From Rickettsiales bacterium (lineage in GTDB: Bacteria > Pseudomonadota > Alphaproteobacteria > Rickettsiales > Rickettsiaceae): DNA of 53,789 nt. Below, in pieces: positions 10,148 through 21,042 of this stretch. A model generated the notes under the pieces. The model had not been told where the DNA came from. It worked only from the letters and a program-made list of their open reading frames with translations, and made no database searches. Within the stretch, counting starts at the first letter, position 1; each line of letters starts with the position of its first letter. Location of the stretch: assembly GCA_002402195.1 (NCBI GenBank), contig NVVL01000045.1, forward strand, positions 1 to 53,789, in the 5' to 3' direction. Both the position numbers and the translations under genes were made by a program.

Positions 10148-11488
10148 ATGCTTAAAAAGCTATTTATAAAAACATATGGCTGTCAGATGAATGTCTATGA
10201 TTCAATCAAAATGCAAGAGATTTTGGCTCCGTTTGGTTTTGAATCCACCGAAGATATGAACGAAGCTGATATGGTTATTCTCAACACATGTCACATCAGA
10301 GAAAAAGCGGCTGAGAAAGTATATTCCGAGCTTGGCAGGGTTAAAAAAATCAAGGATGCAAGAAAAACCCAAGGGCTTAGCGATATGATCATCGTAGTTG
10401 CCGGGTGCGTCGGGCAGGCTGAAGGGGATGAGATTTTCCGGCGGGCACATTATGTAGACATAGTTGTGGGGCCTCAATCATATCATACATTACCAGACTT
10501 GCTTGCAAAGCTAGCGAGATCCGAAAAGCGCCTTATCGACCTGGATTTTGTCGAAGAAGCGAAATTTGACAATTTACCACAAAACTACCAAGGCCAAGGG
10601 GCAAGTGCATTTGTCTCCATTCAAGAAGGATGTGACAAATTCTGCACATATTGCGTTGTGCCATACACTAGAGGCGCTGAATTCTCGCGCAATGTAGAGG
10701 AGATCTACCGCGAATCGATGGTCGTTGCAAGCAAGGGAGCAAAGGAAGTCCATCTGCTTGGACAAAATGTGAATGCATATCATGGCAAAACTCATGAGGG
10801 GAAGCGCCACTCTATTGCTGATTTGATCCGTCATATTGCTACGCTTTCTGACATTGAGAGAATAAGATATACCACCTCGCATCCAAGCGATATGACAGAC
10901 GATCTAATCGCTCTGCATGGTTTGGAGCCTAAATTAATGCCATTTCTGCATTTGCCGGTTCAATCTGGGTCAAATAAAGTCTTAAAGGGCATGAACAGGA
11001 AGCATAGTATAGAAGAATATCTCTCTATTATAGATAAATTAAGGGTCGCAAGGCCGGATATCGTAATGTCATCTGACTTTATAGTAGGCTTCCCCGGCGA
11101 GAGCGATGAGGATTTTGCAGATACGCTTGATTTGGTAAAAAAAGTTCAATATGGGCAGTGCTATTCGTTTAAATATAGTCCGAGACCAGGAACGCCCGCG
11201 GCCACCATGGAGCAAATACCAGAAGAGATCAAAACAGAAAGGCTGGCGATATTGCAAAAAGAACTAAGCAGGCAGCAATTTGAGTTTAATGAAAGCTGCA
11301 TTGGCAGGATATTACCGGTCTTATTTGAGAAGAATGGTAAATTTGACAATCATATTGTGGGTAAAACGCCTTATATGCAGTCTGCATACATAGAAAATGC
11401 AGATAAAAGCTTGATCGGACGGGTAGTTGATGTAAAAATCACTAAGGGGCTGGCAATAAGTGTTACAGGTGAGCTGGTTAAAAACTGA
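10148..11488 (+). CDS. miaB: tRNA-2-methylthio-N6-dimethylallyladenosine synthase
   Basis: [12 protein letters not shown], radical SAM CxxxCxxC ([17 protein letters not shown]), C-terminal TRAM-like region. Confidence 0.95.
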   Translation: MLKKLFIKTYGCQMNVYDSIKMQEILAPFGFESTEDMNEADMVILNTCHIREKAAEKVYSELGRVKKIKDARKTQGLSDMIIVVAGCVGQAEGDEIFRRAHYVDIVVGPQSYHTLPDLLAKLARSEKRLIDLDFVEEAKFDNLPQNYQGQGASAFVSIQEGCDKFCTYCVVPYTRGAEFSRNVEEIYRESMVVASKGAKEVHLLGQNVNAYHGKTHEGKRHSIADLIRHIATLSDIERIRYTTSHPSDMTDDLIALHGLEPKLMPFLHLPVQSGSNKVLKGMNRKHSIEEYLSIIDKLRVARPDIVMSSDFIVGFPGESDEDFADTLDLVKKVQYGQCYSFKYSPRPGTPAATMEQIPEEIKTERLAILQKELSRQQFEFNESCIGRILPVLFEKNGKFDNHIVGKTPYMQSAYIENADKSLIGRVVDVKITKGLAISVTGELVKN

Positions 11489-11602
11489 GTATAAGCAAAA
11501 CTGAGCAAAACGAAACTAAGATATGCTAAGCTAAGCAAAACTAAGATAAGGCAAAACGAAACTAAGACAAGACAAGTTAAATTATAAATATATTTATATT
11601 TC

Positions 11603-13969
11603 ATGCTATTAAGATTGCTCATTTTCTGCTCAAAGCTCGCTCTGTTTTTCGGCGCGATTGGTGTTGTCGTTGCAGGATATGTGATCTATTATTATAGCCG
11701 CGATCTTCCTGACTATTCACAGCTCAAACTATACCACCCCCCATCTATTACTAGGATGTATTCATCTGATGGCAAATTGATCGAGGAATATGCGCGCGAA
11801 CATAGGGTATTCGTACCCATCACCTCCATCCCAAAGCCACTGATTGAGGCCTTTATTGCGGCAGAAGATAAGAATTTTTACCATCATTCCGGAGTGGATT
11901 TTGTCAGTATCCTCAGGGCTGCGATCACAAACGTCTCGCATATTCTGAATAAAAGACGCGTTGAGGGCGGTTCCACGATCACTCAGCAAGTGGTGAAGAC
12001 GTTTTTGCTTAGCTCAGAAAGGTCACTTGAGCGCAAAATAAAGGAGGCAATATTATCCTATATGATGTCTCAACTCTTCACTAAAGATGAGGTGATGGAG
12101 CTATATCTGAATCAGATTTATCTCGGCAAGGGGGCTTACGGGGTTGCTCTTGGCGCGCTTAATTATTTCAATAAATCAATCGAGGAACTCACTCTGAACG
12201 AAGCGGCTGTGCTTGCGTCACTGCCAAAAGCTCCATCGAAATTTAATCCTGCGGTCAATTATAAGCGTGCTTTTGTAAGAAAAAACTATGTTTTGGGCCG
12301 GATGTTTGATGATGGCTATATCACAGAAGAACAAGCAAGAGAGGCAATAGCGCAGCCGATTACACTTGCCAAATTCAACAAGGTCACAACGATCGATGCG
12401 GATTATTATGCAGCAAGAGTGCGCGAGGAAGTCATCAATATGTTTGGGAAGGAGTATTTTTACACTGCCGGATTGACCATCATGACATGCGTGGACTCCA
12501 ACATCCAAAAACATGCAGCAAGGGCTCTCCGAGCTGGGATTAAAAGATATGATACAAAGCGTGGCTATAGGGGCGCTATTAAGAATATAGATTTAATTAA
12601 TTGGCAAGATGACCTCCGCGCGATGCCCATTCCAATTGGTCTTCGTCACTATAAACTCGCTGTAGTGCTTGGGGTGACAGATGTTGCTGCAAAGGTGGGC
12701 TTGCGGGATGGGTCGCTGAAGACTTTACGCATCAGGGATATGAAATGGGCAAAGACTGGTCTTGCCTCTGTCCGCGAGCTGTTGAAATCTGGTGACATTA
12801 TCGCAGTTGAGCGGAAGGGGAAAAAATATATCCTGCAGCAGATCCCCGAAGTAAATGGCGGGATTATGGTTGTGGATCATAGAACAGGACGAGTCCTTGC
12901 AGCAGAAGGTGGGTATGATTTTGGCTTTAGTAAATTTGATAGAACAACCCAAGCGAACCGTCAACCTGGTTCATTGATAAAACCATTTGTATATCTTGCC
13001 GCTATTGAAAATGGCGCTCATCCAAATGATATTTTTGATGATGCTCCAATCGAGCTGGAGCAAGGTCCTGGACTGCCTCTTTGGATGCCTAAAAACCATG
13101 ATGATAAATTTTTGGGCAAAATGACTTTGCGCAAAGGTCTTGAGAAATCCAGGAACCTCGTGACCGTGCGCGTGGGGCAATTTGCTGGTATCAACAAAGT
13201 TGCCGAGACGATCAAGCGATTTGGTATTAATGACGACCCTCTGGTGGTTCAGTCGATAGTTCTTGGTTCCATTGAGACTACCTTATCTAAAATGACTATG
13301 GCTTTTGGCGCGCTTGCTAATAATGGTCGCAAAATAGAGCCGCATTATATTGAGTTTATCAAAGACCGCAAAGGGAATGTAATTTACAAAAGAGACTACG
13401 CGGAATGCTCTGAATGCAAATCATATAAACTAGACGAAGATGATAACGCGATCGTGCCAAAAATTGAAATCACTAAAGGGGCGGCTCTGACGGACGAGGC
13501 AAGCAGCTATCAAATGACCTCCCTCATGATGGGCGGCGTGCAGCGCGGAACAAGCCGAAAAGCAAAGAATCTGAAACATGTCATAGCTGGCAAAACTGGA
13601 ACAACCAACGATGCACGCGACGTATGGTTCATGGGTTACACCCCTAAAATTATTGTTGGCACATATGTTGGTTATGATCAGCCAAGAACGCTTGGTAAAA
13701 GGGCATACGGGGCAAATATAGCGCTTCCGATATTCGTTGATTTCATGAAAAAGGGCTATAAGAACGCTCCTTTGGTAGATTTTATCGTCCCAGATTCTGT
13801 GGCACTGCTTTCTGTTGACTATGAAACGGGCAAACCCTCCACGGGAGAAAATTCTATTATCGAATCTTTCAAAGCAGATGATTATAATCCATTTTTGGAA
13901 AAGATCAAAAGACGATATAAGCCCTTAATCAAAATTCAAGAACGAGATTCTTCAGAAGAGCTTTATTAA
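11603..13969 (+). CDS. mrcA: Class A penicillin-binding protein 1A (transglycosylase/transpeptidase)
   Basis: AAEDKNFYHHSGVDF, GGSTITQQVVKTFLLS, QPGSLIKPFVYL (SxxK), KSRN, GKTGTTND (KTG). Confidence 0.93.
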   Translation: MLLRLLIFCSKLALFFGAIGVVVAGYVIYYYSRDLPDYSQLKLYHPPSITRMYSSDGKLIEEYAREHRVFVPITSIPKPLIEAFIAAEDKNFYHHSGVDFVSILRAAITNVSHILNKRRVEGGSTITQQVVKTFLLSSERSLERKIKEAILSYMMSQLFTKDEVMELYLNQIYLGKGAYGVALGALNYFNKSIEELTLNEAAVLASLPKAPSKFNPAVNYKRAFVRKNYVLGRMFDDGYITEEQAREAIAQPITLAKFNKVTTIDADYYAARVREEVINMFGKEYFYTAGLTIMTCVDSNIQKHAARALRAGIKRYDTKRGYRGAIKNIDLINWQDDLRAMPIPIGLRHYKLAVVLGVTDVAAKVGLRDGSLKTLRIRDMKWAKTGLASVRELLKSGDIIAVERKGKKYILQQIPEVNGGIMVVDHRTGRVLAAEGGYDFGFSKFDRTTQANRQPGSLIKPFVYLAAIENGAHPNDIFDDAPIELEQGPGLPLWMPKNHDDKFLGKMTLRKGLEKSRNLVTVRVGQFAGINKVAETIKRFGINDDPLVVQSIVLGSIETTLSKMTMAFGALANNGRKIEPHYIEFIKDRKGNVIYKRDYAECSECKSYKLDEDDNAIVPKIEITKGAALTDEASSYQMTSLMMGGVQRGTSRKAKNLKHVIAGKTGTTNDARDVWFMGYTPKIIVGTYVGYDQPRTLGKRAYGANIALPIFVDFMKKGYKNAPLVDFIVPDSVALLSVDYETGKPSTGENSIIESFKADDYNPFLEKIKRRYKPLIKIQERDSSEELY

Positions 13970-14030
13970 GGAGCTACGTCTGCAGACCTAAAAACACGAA
14001 ATATTCTAGGCCTGTGGATATGATTTCTTA
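13967..14030. repeat. Dispersed palindromic element, copy 3 (full-length), followed by a second partial copy to ~14055
   Basis: taaggagctacgtctgcagacctaaaaacacgaaatattctaggcctgtggatatgatttctta; imperfect inverted repeat starting at the PBP1A stop. The next bases, gaagctacatccgtaacctg, restart the same motif. Confidence 0.7.
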
Positions 14031-14165
14031 GAAGCTACATCCGTAACCTGTTGTTTTTAGCGCAAATACTCGACCATAATATAATTGATTTGGTAATAAT
14101 TTAGGTGTTTTTCACATCATTAACTTGAACTTACAGCCGCAGGTATTAGAGCAACGTTCGCAGCC

Positions 14166-15086
14166 CTATTTCTCCTCAGACAATCCAACCAAAGCTCTTG
14201 CGAAATCTTTGGCGACAAATTTTTTCAAATCATCTGCTGCCTCGCCGATACCTATAAAATGTACCGGAAGTTCAAATTTTTGTACGATTCCCACAAGCGC
14301 GCCAGCCTTAGCTGTGCCGTCGAGTTTGGTTATTACTAGGCCAGAGATATCTGCCAGAGCCTTGAACTCTTTTACTTGCACAGAGGCGTTTTGCCCAGTA
14401 GTTCCGTCTATCACAAGCAGGCTGTGATGGGGGGCGGAATCGTCGACTTTTTTGATTACCCGGATGATTTTAGCAAGCTCATCCATTAAATTTTTGTGAT
14501 TATGCAGCCTGCCAGCAGTATCTATAAACAAAATATCAACGCCACTGCTGATTGACTCGGAAATAGCCCTGTGTGCCACGCTTGCAGGGTCTGCCTTGTC
14601 TGCGCCGGAAAATAGCCGAGCACCGCTTCGCTCTGCCCATGTCTCGATCTGCCCAACAGCTGCTGCCCGGAATGTATCGCAAGCAGCAATGGCTACCTTC
14701 TTACCAGCGCTAGCATAGGAAGCTGCCATTTTACCTATGGTGGTCGTCTTGCCGTTACCATTCACGCCGCAAACTAGAATCACATTCAGCCCTTGTTTCA
14801 GCTCGAATTGATGATCTTGGCGCTCCAGGATTTGCTCTATAATCACGCTCAGATCTTGTTTGATTTCATCTTGCTCTACTTCCTTGTCGAATTTACGCGC
14901 CCTTAGCAGAGAAATAATCTCCGCTGAAACCTGCACGCCGACATCGGCAAAAATCAGCATATCTTCAAGCTCTTCAAGGGCGGCATCATCCAGCTTTTTC
15001 TTGATGAATAGATGGTCGAGGCTGCTGCCAATTTTACTCGATGTTTTTCCAAGAGCTGTTTTTAACCGGCTCAGTAATCCTGCCAT
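14166..15086 (-). CDS. ftsY: Signal recognition particle receptor FtsY
   Basis: GVNGNGKTTTIGKMA, DTFRAAAVGQIETWAERSG, DTAGRLHN, TKLDGTAKAG, GIGEAADDLKKF. Confidence 0.96.
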   Translation of the reverse strand: MAGLLSRLKTALGKTSSKIGSSLDHLFIKKKLDDAALEELEDMLIFADVGVQVSAEIISLLRARKFDKEVEQDEIKQDLSVIIEQILERQDHQFELKQGLNVILVCGVNGNGKTTTIGKMAASYASAGKKVAIAACDTFRAAAVGQIETWAERSGARLFSGADKADPASVAHRAISESISSGVDILFIDTAGRLHNHKNLMDELAKIIRVIKKVDDSAPHHSLLVIDGTTGQNASVQVKEFKALADISGLVITKLDGTAKAGALVGIVQKFELPVHFIGIGEAADDLKKFVAKDFARALVGLSEEK

Positions 15087-15089
15087 AAT

Positions 15090-17858
15090 TTATTTTCCAA
15101 GAAATTGATTTTTATATTTATCAAGCAGCATTTTCATTTGATCTATATCCAAGCTTTCATCCAGATTTTTATAATCAACAGAGCCAGAGCCACTAATCAA
15201 CAAATCTACCACGTTTTTTAGTCTTTTATTATTATCGCCCACCGCGTTAGAAATTACAACAAGCTGATCATGTATATTTAACATATAGCAAGAAATTGCT
15301 AAACGCAAAATATCTTGCGCAGCAAAATCATCATTTCCGACCCTGGAGATCAGCCCGTCAAAATCCGAGCTGATTCGCTCTGCATAGCGGCTCCAATTTT
15401 TGCCCTGAAACAAGGCCTCACGCCGGATGATTTCGGCATCTTCAGAAACATCATCATTCAGACAATCCAAAGCTTCCTCGTATTTCTCCATATGTATGAA
15501 ACCTTTCGCGCGCAAACGAACCCTGTATTCATGCTCCTTGAAACTAAAATTATCCTTATCCGTATTATCCAGAACCAGCATCGCCTCGCTTGGTTTTTTA
15601 TCCATCATCAATATGATCGCAAGATTATCCGCATTTTTGACCCTTTTCTCGCCCTTCAGCCTGAAACTCACCTGATGACGCAATAATTCGGCCGCATTCT
15701 CCAGCAAATCAAGATGCACCAGCCTTTTGGCGATGGAGAGAATCACATCATCACCCTGCTCGCCGATGGGGTTTAGCTCCTTGAATTCATAGAATAAAGC
15801 AACTACTGTGAAATCGTCCATTTCTTTGCTGAGCCCGCCTGGCAGGAATACTTCGTTAAATATCCGTGCCATCTCTGATGTGATATAGAAATTACTCACC
15901 TTATTGTTAAAGGCTGTTTGGATATAATGATATGTCCGCAGGGAATTCATGATATCCTGCGCCTCGCGGTAATACGCAGCTAGCTGAGTTAAAATATCAT
16001 ATTCGAGCCTGTCCCCTCGCCATTCATATCTGAGCCTATTTAGTATTTTTATTGCATCTGCGTGGGTGATTTTTTCTTCCCTCACTTTGAGTTTTGCCAG
16101 ATCAAATTCGGCCCTTACTTTATTAAATATATCTTTTTCTTGAAAAGTTAAGTCAGTATAATACTGAATGGCCAAATTTATCTGTCCTTTTTTCCGGTAG
16201 TAATTTGCTTTGTAGAATTTCAAACTATTAGCATATTTCCCGCGCCCAGTTTTGCGGATTTCTTTAAATACACGCTCTACGGTTTTTAAATCATTCTCCA
16301 AAAGCGCAATTTCCACCTCGGCAAATACCAGACCCCAATATTTATCATCAGAATATAAATGTATTGTTTTAGGCAAATTCTCAAGCAATCCAATTTTATC
16401 AAAAGAAATAGCAAGGGAGAAATTATTATAATTGTTCCAAATGCTGATCTCAGCTATTTTCCTCACATCATAATAGCTCAGCAATTCTTCATATAGCTCC
16501 TTTGCCGCAAGGTACTCACCAACCATTGTGTAATTCACAGCCTTCAAGAAGCGAGCCTGCAAATTCGATTTATACTCATCTTCTGAGTATTTCTGAGCCA
16601 CACGCACAGCATCCAAAGATTCGTGATATAATTCTTGAACGAATAAAAATCTCGCTAATGCCAAATTATGCTGAAATGCCTCGATCTTATTTTTTGCAAG
16701 CGAAGCCTCCATAATCAGCCTGCTTTTTTGCTTGTTGAAATCCAGAATATCTAGCCCTTTATCAAGATAAGGCAATATCGTTGGCAGGTTTATATACTCA
16801 TCCGCCCGGAGTGGCTGGGCGTCTGCTTCAATCATCATATCATCGGGCAATGTGGCGTCCGAACTGATTCGCAAACCATCCTCGTATTTCTCAACAAGAA
16901 CATCGTCGCTATAAAGCACCACCGCGATTCCCTGCAATGATTTGAGCAAACTAAACTCCACCGCATCCTTTTGCACGGCCACCTTGCGCCCCGGTTGCTT
17001 CAAAGGAAGCGCCACAATCATATCCCCAAGCTCTGGATCCTCGCATGAGATAAGCTCATCATTTTCGAAATCACCTTTAATGATAATCCCATCCTCACCT
17101 TGAAGTGATTTCGGGGTGATGATACTGCCAGAGCCTGCGCCTGCGCCAGTTTTTTTATGCGCAGATTCTGATAGGCTGATATTCCACCCAAGCTTGCTGC
17201 GCACAAGCCGCGCGTGGGCGAATTTAGGATCTATTTTTATACGCATTGCTGAGCCATGCTCGCTTGGAATCATCTTAAACTTGCTGAAAAACTTATTTTT
17301 CTTAAAGGAGAAAATCTTTTTCTGATCAAAAAACACCCAAAGATATTTCCCCCGAAAGAACGAGGCGATCTTGCTTTTCTTATTGCCAAGATTAAAGAGT
17401 AAAACATGATTCTGCTTATTTTTTGCATAGCTTATAGTGCCTGGATCGTTATTCGCAGAGCCGATTTTTGAAAGATCATCCTCTTGCGTCTTAACCTTAT
17501 CTTTTAAACGGAATTTAATCGCATCCAGCTTCTCCCCGTTGATAATGGATTGATATTGAAGATTTTTATTGGCCCGGAATGATATTTTCTGCTTGCTAGG
17601 AAAAACCCTCAGATTGCTAGCATATTTATTGAATTCAGACAAGTTAAGCAGGCTGAATTCTGAAGGAATACTAAATTTAGACGAAACGCTGCGATCTTTT
17701 ATATGAAAATCAGTTACCTGATCTTTGTCGCGATAGAATACGAAAATTACATCCTTGCCAAAAACCTTAACTTCCATCTGGATAGGCAAGACAGCGCAAA
17801 CTGATTGCACCCATAATAAGCACGATAAAAATAGCAGTATTTTTCTTGCGTTATTCAT
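15090..17858 (-). CDS. Large exported TPR-like repeat protein of unknown function
   Basis: The ATG at 17858 gives a signal-peptide-like N-terminus MNNARKILLFLSCLLWVQSVCA; the C-terminal half is a run of TPR-like helices (ALARFLFVQELYHESLDAVRVAQKY, NLAIQYYTDL). The listed ORF starts at 17888. Confidence 0.65.
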   Translation of the reverse strand: MNNARKILLFLSCLLWVQSVCAVLPIQMEVKVFGKDVIFVFYRDKDQVTDFHIKDRSVSSKFSIPSEFSLLNLSEFNKYASNLRVFPSKQKISFRANKNLQYQSIINGEKLDAIKFRLKDKVKTQEDDLSKIGSANNDPGTISYAKNKQNHVLLFNLGNKKSKIASFFRGKYLWVFFDQKKIFSFKKNKFFSKFKMIPSEHGSAMRIKIDPKFAHARLVRSKLGWNISLSESAHKKTGAGAGSGSIITPKSLQGEDGIIIKGDFENDELISCEDPELGDMIVALPLKQPGRKVAVQKDAVEFSLLKSLQGIAVVLYSDDVLVEKYEDGLRISSDATLPDDMMIEADAQPLRADEYINLPTILPYLDKGLDILDFNKQKSRLIMEASLAKNKIEAFQHNLALARFLFVQELYHESLDAVRVAQKYSEDEYKSNLQARFLKAVNYTMVGEYLAAKELYEELLSYYDVRKIAEISIWNNYNNFSLAISFDKIGLLENLPKTIHLYSDDKYWGLVFAEVEIALLENDLKTVERVFKEIRKTGRGKYANSLKFYKANYYRKKGQINLAIQYYTDLTFQEKDIFNKVRAEFDLAKLKVREEKITHADAIKILNRLRYEWRGDRLEYDILTQLAAYYREAQDIMNSLRTYHYIQTAFNNKVSNFYITSEMARIFNEVFLPGGLSKEMDDFTVVALFYEFKELNPIGEQGDDVILSIAKRLVHLDLLENAAELLRHQVSFRLKGEKRVKNADNLAIILMMDKKPSEAMLVLDNTDKDNFSFKEHEYRVRLRAKGFIHMEKYEEALDCLNDDVSEDAEIIRREALFQGKNWSRYAERISSDFDGLISRVGNDDFAAQDILRLAISCYMLNIHDQLVVISNAVGDNNKRLKNVVDLLISGSGSVDYKNLDESLDIDQMKMLLDKYKNQFLGK

Positions 17859-18030
17859 AAATGCTCGATTAATAATAAGAACTAGCATAACCCGACAACA
17901 ATAAACTATTATTAATGCGACTAGAGTAAAGATAATTCTTGATATATAGGGCAGCTTTTGCCAGCAATTATAAAATAATGGTTATAAAACATCTCTTGGA
18001 GGCTGCGCCGGTAGGTAAATATACAGGATT

Positions 18031-18092
18031 CTTGAAAGCTTTGTGCGCAACCTGGGGCACCCCCACCTCAGGTTGCGCACAAAGCTTTCAAG
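18031..18092. repeat. 24-bp perfect inverted repeat with 14-nt loop
   Basis: cttgaaagctttgtgcgcaacctg (18031-18054) and its exact reverse complement caggttgcgcacaaagctttcaag (18069-18092), checked base by base. Confidence 0.95.
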
Positions 18093-18304
18093 CCTGTTTT
18101 GATAAATAAAACAATCCAGCTAGGAGCTGAATATAGTACTAACGCGCGCTGGAGTCAAGATGGGTGCTACCATAGAAAATAATTTGTTATATTTTTCAAA
18201 TATTTCTGGTGCAATAAGCATTTTTAGTAACAAAACATCCGCCCATGCACAGCTCTATATCCCCGCGCGCGTAGCTCTCCCAGCTCTATATCCCCAGCGC
18301 AGTT

Positions 18305-19891
18305 CTACTCTTCAGATGCGCCGGTAATTTTCATTTTATTTTTCTTCGTCATGAAAACTATCAACTCGTTAAACAGCCCTTCTTTGATTGTGTCTGCAAA
18401 ATGGGAGCTTGAGGTTTTCCTGATCTTTTTTGCCTTAGCATTGCTCCGCGTAACTTTCTTCACATATGCAAAATAGACTTTTTTTCCATCACCTACAAGC
18501 GCAGTGACCGTATTTTTCTGAGCACCAAAAATGCCTTTCAAAAGATTAGCTGGAAGCTTTTTTTCCAAAGGCAAATCCGCCCTGGTGAGTGATTTATTCA
18601 CAAGAGTGGTTATAGAATTAGATTTCAATTTCTTTCTATTTATCTTCTTCGGTGAGTAAGTTTTTTGAATCGCTTCAAGTTTTTTCACATTCGCAAAAGC
18701 AAGCTCTCTTTTTAAAAGGAACTTTTTGATTTCTTTCCTCACTTCCACAAATTCTTGCTGCCTTTGAGCGGCAATAGAATTCAACGCCACCATTAAAATC
18801 TCATTATTATCAGAGCGTTCAATTGGCGAAGAAACTTCCCCCTCGGACATTTCAAAAATATTATCCACAAGCTCTGCATGATCTTTTACCTTGCCAGAGC
18901 TAAGTTCGTCAAATGATTTTCCGCGCACATTTTTAACTTTAAGCGCATATTTCTTGGCAATTTCTTTCAAAGTAAATCCGCCAGAAGCATCTTCTTCTAG
19001 ATTCTTAACAAGCTCACTACTGAGTTCATCCAGCTTAGCTTTGCTTACAAGCTCCTTGACTTCCTTTTTCACTTTTGCATAATGTTTAGAAGAAAATTCT
19101 TCCTTGTTTTCATTGAAATATTTCCTCAGCTCTTTTGCGGATATTTTGAGTTTCTTCGAAAGGAATTTCCGATCCACCTTAATATAATCAAAACTTCTAA
19201 GCTCTGGAACAACAAATTGATCTTGGTTTTTTTTGTAAAAATCTTCAAGCTGCTCATCCGATAAATTCGGAGCTTTATACCCTGCCGGCTTGCTGCCTAG
19301 GTTGATAGATAGCAGATCGACTATTCTGGTTTCTGCCATATAATCCACCATGTTTTCTGTCATGATTTTAGGAGGGTTAAAGGAGCTCATGAATACTTCG
19401 ACAAGTGTTGAGGTGACCAAATGCTTATGAATAGAAGCTAAATATTCCTCTTCCTTTCGTGGTGAATTAAAAGCCGCCTTGAAAGCAGCGCGGTCAAACT
19501 CACCATTTTTATCCTTGAAGAAAGGAGTCATCTTCACGAAATCAATAATTTTCTCATCACTAATATCAAAATCATAATAGCGAGCTAGATATTTTATCAT
19601 GGAATCATTAATCAACTTTCTAAGAATCGATGAGTTAATTCCTAGCTCTTCAATATTCTCGTCAGTTAAATTAATGCCATTTTGGCGCTGCAACGCATCG
19701 ATCTCGCGCGTTCTTGCTGCTTGAAAATCCTCCATGGAGATTGATTTTGTATCGCTGAATGAAATAACATCACCCTGGCTATTACCCCCCATAAAAACGG
19801 CTGCTCCGCCTCCGACAAAACTAAATGCAATAATTGCAAGTAGCACCCTAACTAACAAACTATCTGAACCTTTTCTAATTTTATCTAACAT
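18305..19891 (-). CDS. PpiD/SurA-N-like periplasmic chaperone
   Basis: MLDKIRKGSDSLLVRVLLAIIAFSFVGGG N-terminal anchor and SurA_N-like ISMEDFQAARTREIDALQRQNG / ELGINSSILRKLINDSMI. I could not see a clear parvulin catalytic core. Confidence 0.7.
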   Translation of the reverse strand: MLDKIRKGSDSLLVRVLLAIIAFSFVGGGAAVFMGGNSQGDVISFSDTKSISMEDFQAARTREIDALQRQNGINLTDENIEELGINSSILRKLINDSMIKYLARYYDFDISDEKIIDFVKMTPFFKDKNGEFDRAAFKAAFNSPRKEEEYLASIHKHLVTSTLVEVFMSSFNPPKIMTENMVDYMAETRIVDLLSINLGSKPAGYKAPNLSDEQLEDFYKKNQDQFVVPELRSFDYIKVDRKFLSKKLKISAKELRKYFNENKEEFSSKHYAKVKKEVKELVSKAKLDELSSELVKNLEEDASGGFTLKEIAKKYALKVKNVRGKSFDELSSGKVKDHAELVDNIFEMSEGEVSSPIERSDNNEILMVALNSIAAQRQQEFVEVRKEIKKFLLKRELAFANVKKLEAIQKTYSPKKINRKKLKSNSITTLVNKSLTRADLPLEKKLPANLLKGIFGAQKNTVTALVGDGKKVYFAYVKKVTRSNAKAKKIRKTSSSHFADTIKEGLFNELIVFMTKKNKMKITGASEE

Positions 19892-19969
19892 ATGAGAAAT
19901 TTTATTTGCTTACATTTTTATATTGTCTTAAAATAGTGAGCTAATCTAATTACTGCAAGGAATTTTTTT

Positions 19970-20683
19970 ATGAAACCTATTTTTATTGCAAATTGGAAAA
20001 TGAATTTATCGCTACAAGAGGCGACTACCAAGGCGAAACACATAGAAGCACAAAATTATCCTACTCAGTTTTTATTGGCAATTCCGGCCACATATCTGGC
20101 TTATTTTACAAAAACTTTCAAAAAAATAACCTTTTGTGCCCAGGATGTCAGCGTTGTTAGCGGTTTTGGGGCTTATACGGGAGAATGCTCTGCGGATATG
20201 ATAAAAAGCGCTGGGGTAAATTATTCCGTGATAGGCCATAGCGAGAAAAGAGAGCTAGTGCCAGAAAGCAACAGAATTATCCGAAAAAAAGCAGAAAATT
20301 GTACCAGAGCCGGTATTGTGCCGATAATCTGCATTGGCGAATCTTTGGAATCCAGGCAGAGCGGTCATTTTCAGGAGTTTTTATTGGAACAGCTGAACGA
20401 ATCCATACCCGGAAATGCTCAGGAAATTATCATCGCATATGAGCCGCTCTGGGCGATTGGCTCTGGAATAATCCCAACTATTGAGGAAATTTCTGCTATA
20501 TTTCATTTTATCAAATCAAGTAAAGATGTGAGCATGGTTGCAAAGAAAGCGCGTCTGGTGTATGGTGGATCAGTTAATTCTGGAAATTACAGAGAGATCC
20601 TAAATATTCCCGACGCTAGCGGTGTTATGTTAGGTTCGGCATCTTTGAAGGAAACAGAATTAGACTTAATTTTAAATTTATAA
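19970..20683 (+). CDS. tpiA: Triosephosphate isomerase
   Basis: IANWKMNLS, VIGHSEKRE, IIAYEPLWAIGSG, LVYGGSVNSGN. Confidence 0.95.
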   Translation: MKPIFIANWKMNLSLQEATTKAKHIEAQNYPTQFLLAIPATYLAYFTKTFKKITFCAQDVSVVSGFGAYTGECSADMIKSAGVNYSVIGHSEKRELVPESNRIIRKKAENCTRAGIVPIICIGESLESRQSGHFQEFLLEQLNESIPGNAQEIIIAYEPLWAIGSGIIPTIEEISAIFHFIKSSKDVSMVAKKARLVYGGSVNSGNYREILNIPDASGVMLGSASLKETELDLILNL

Positions 20684-20703
20684 TTTATTCGCGTAAAACT
20701 AGG

Positions 20704-21024
20704 ATGATAAACACTCTACTTTTTGTTCATATGATCATTTCTGCTTTGTTGATCGTTGTTATTCTGCTTCAAAAAACCAGTAAAGACGGCCTGAGCGGCA
20801 TTGGCGGCGGTGGTAATAATATGGGCGTCGTGAGCGGTCGGTCTGCTGCAACATTCCTCACAAGAACAACTATCATATTAGCAGTGGCTTTTTTCGCAAA
20901 TGCTTTAGTGCTTGCGAATCTGTCTGCAAAACGTCAGGAGAGTATTTCAGCAAAAATCCAGAAGACGGAAAGAAATGCTACGAAAGCAGATTCCAAGAAA
21001 TCTTCTCTGCCAATGGCCAAGTAA
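20704..21024 (+). CDS. secG: Preprotein translocase subunit SecG
   Basis: Two-TM protein with VILLQKTSKDGLSGIGGGGNNMGVVSGRSAATFLTRTT. Confidence 0.88.
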   Translation: MINTLLFVHMIISALLIVVILLQKTSKDGLSGIGGGGNNMGVVSGRSAATFLTRTTIILAVAFFANALVLANLSAKRQESISAKIQKTERNATKADSKKSSLPMAK

Positions 21025-21042
21025 CCTAAATAAAGATTTATA

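Noticed and set aside
18250-18299. Direct repeat cagctctatatcccc (x2) before the end of the ppiD-like gene
   Set aside because: Real 15-bp direct repeat, but isolated and short; likely slippage or decayed element debris with no further support.
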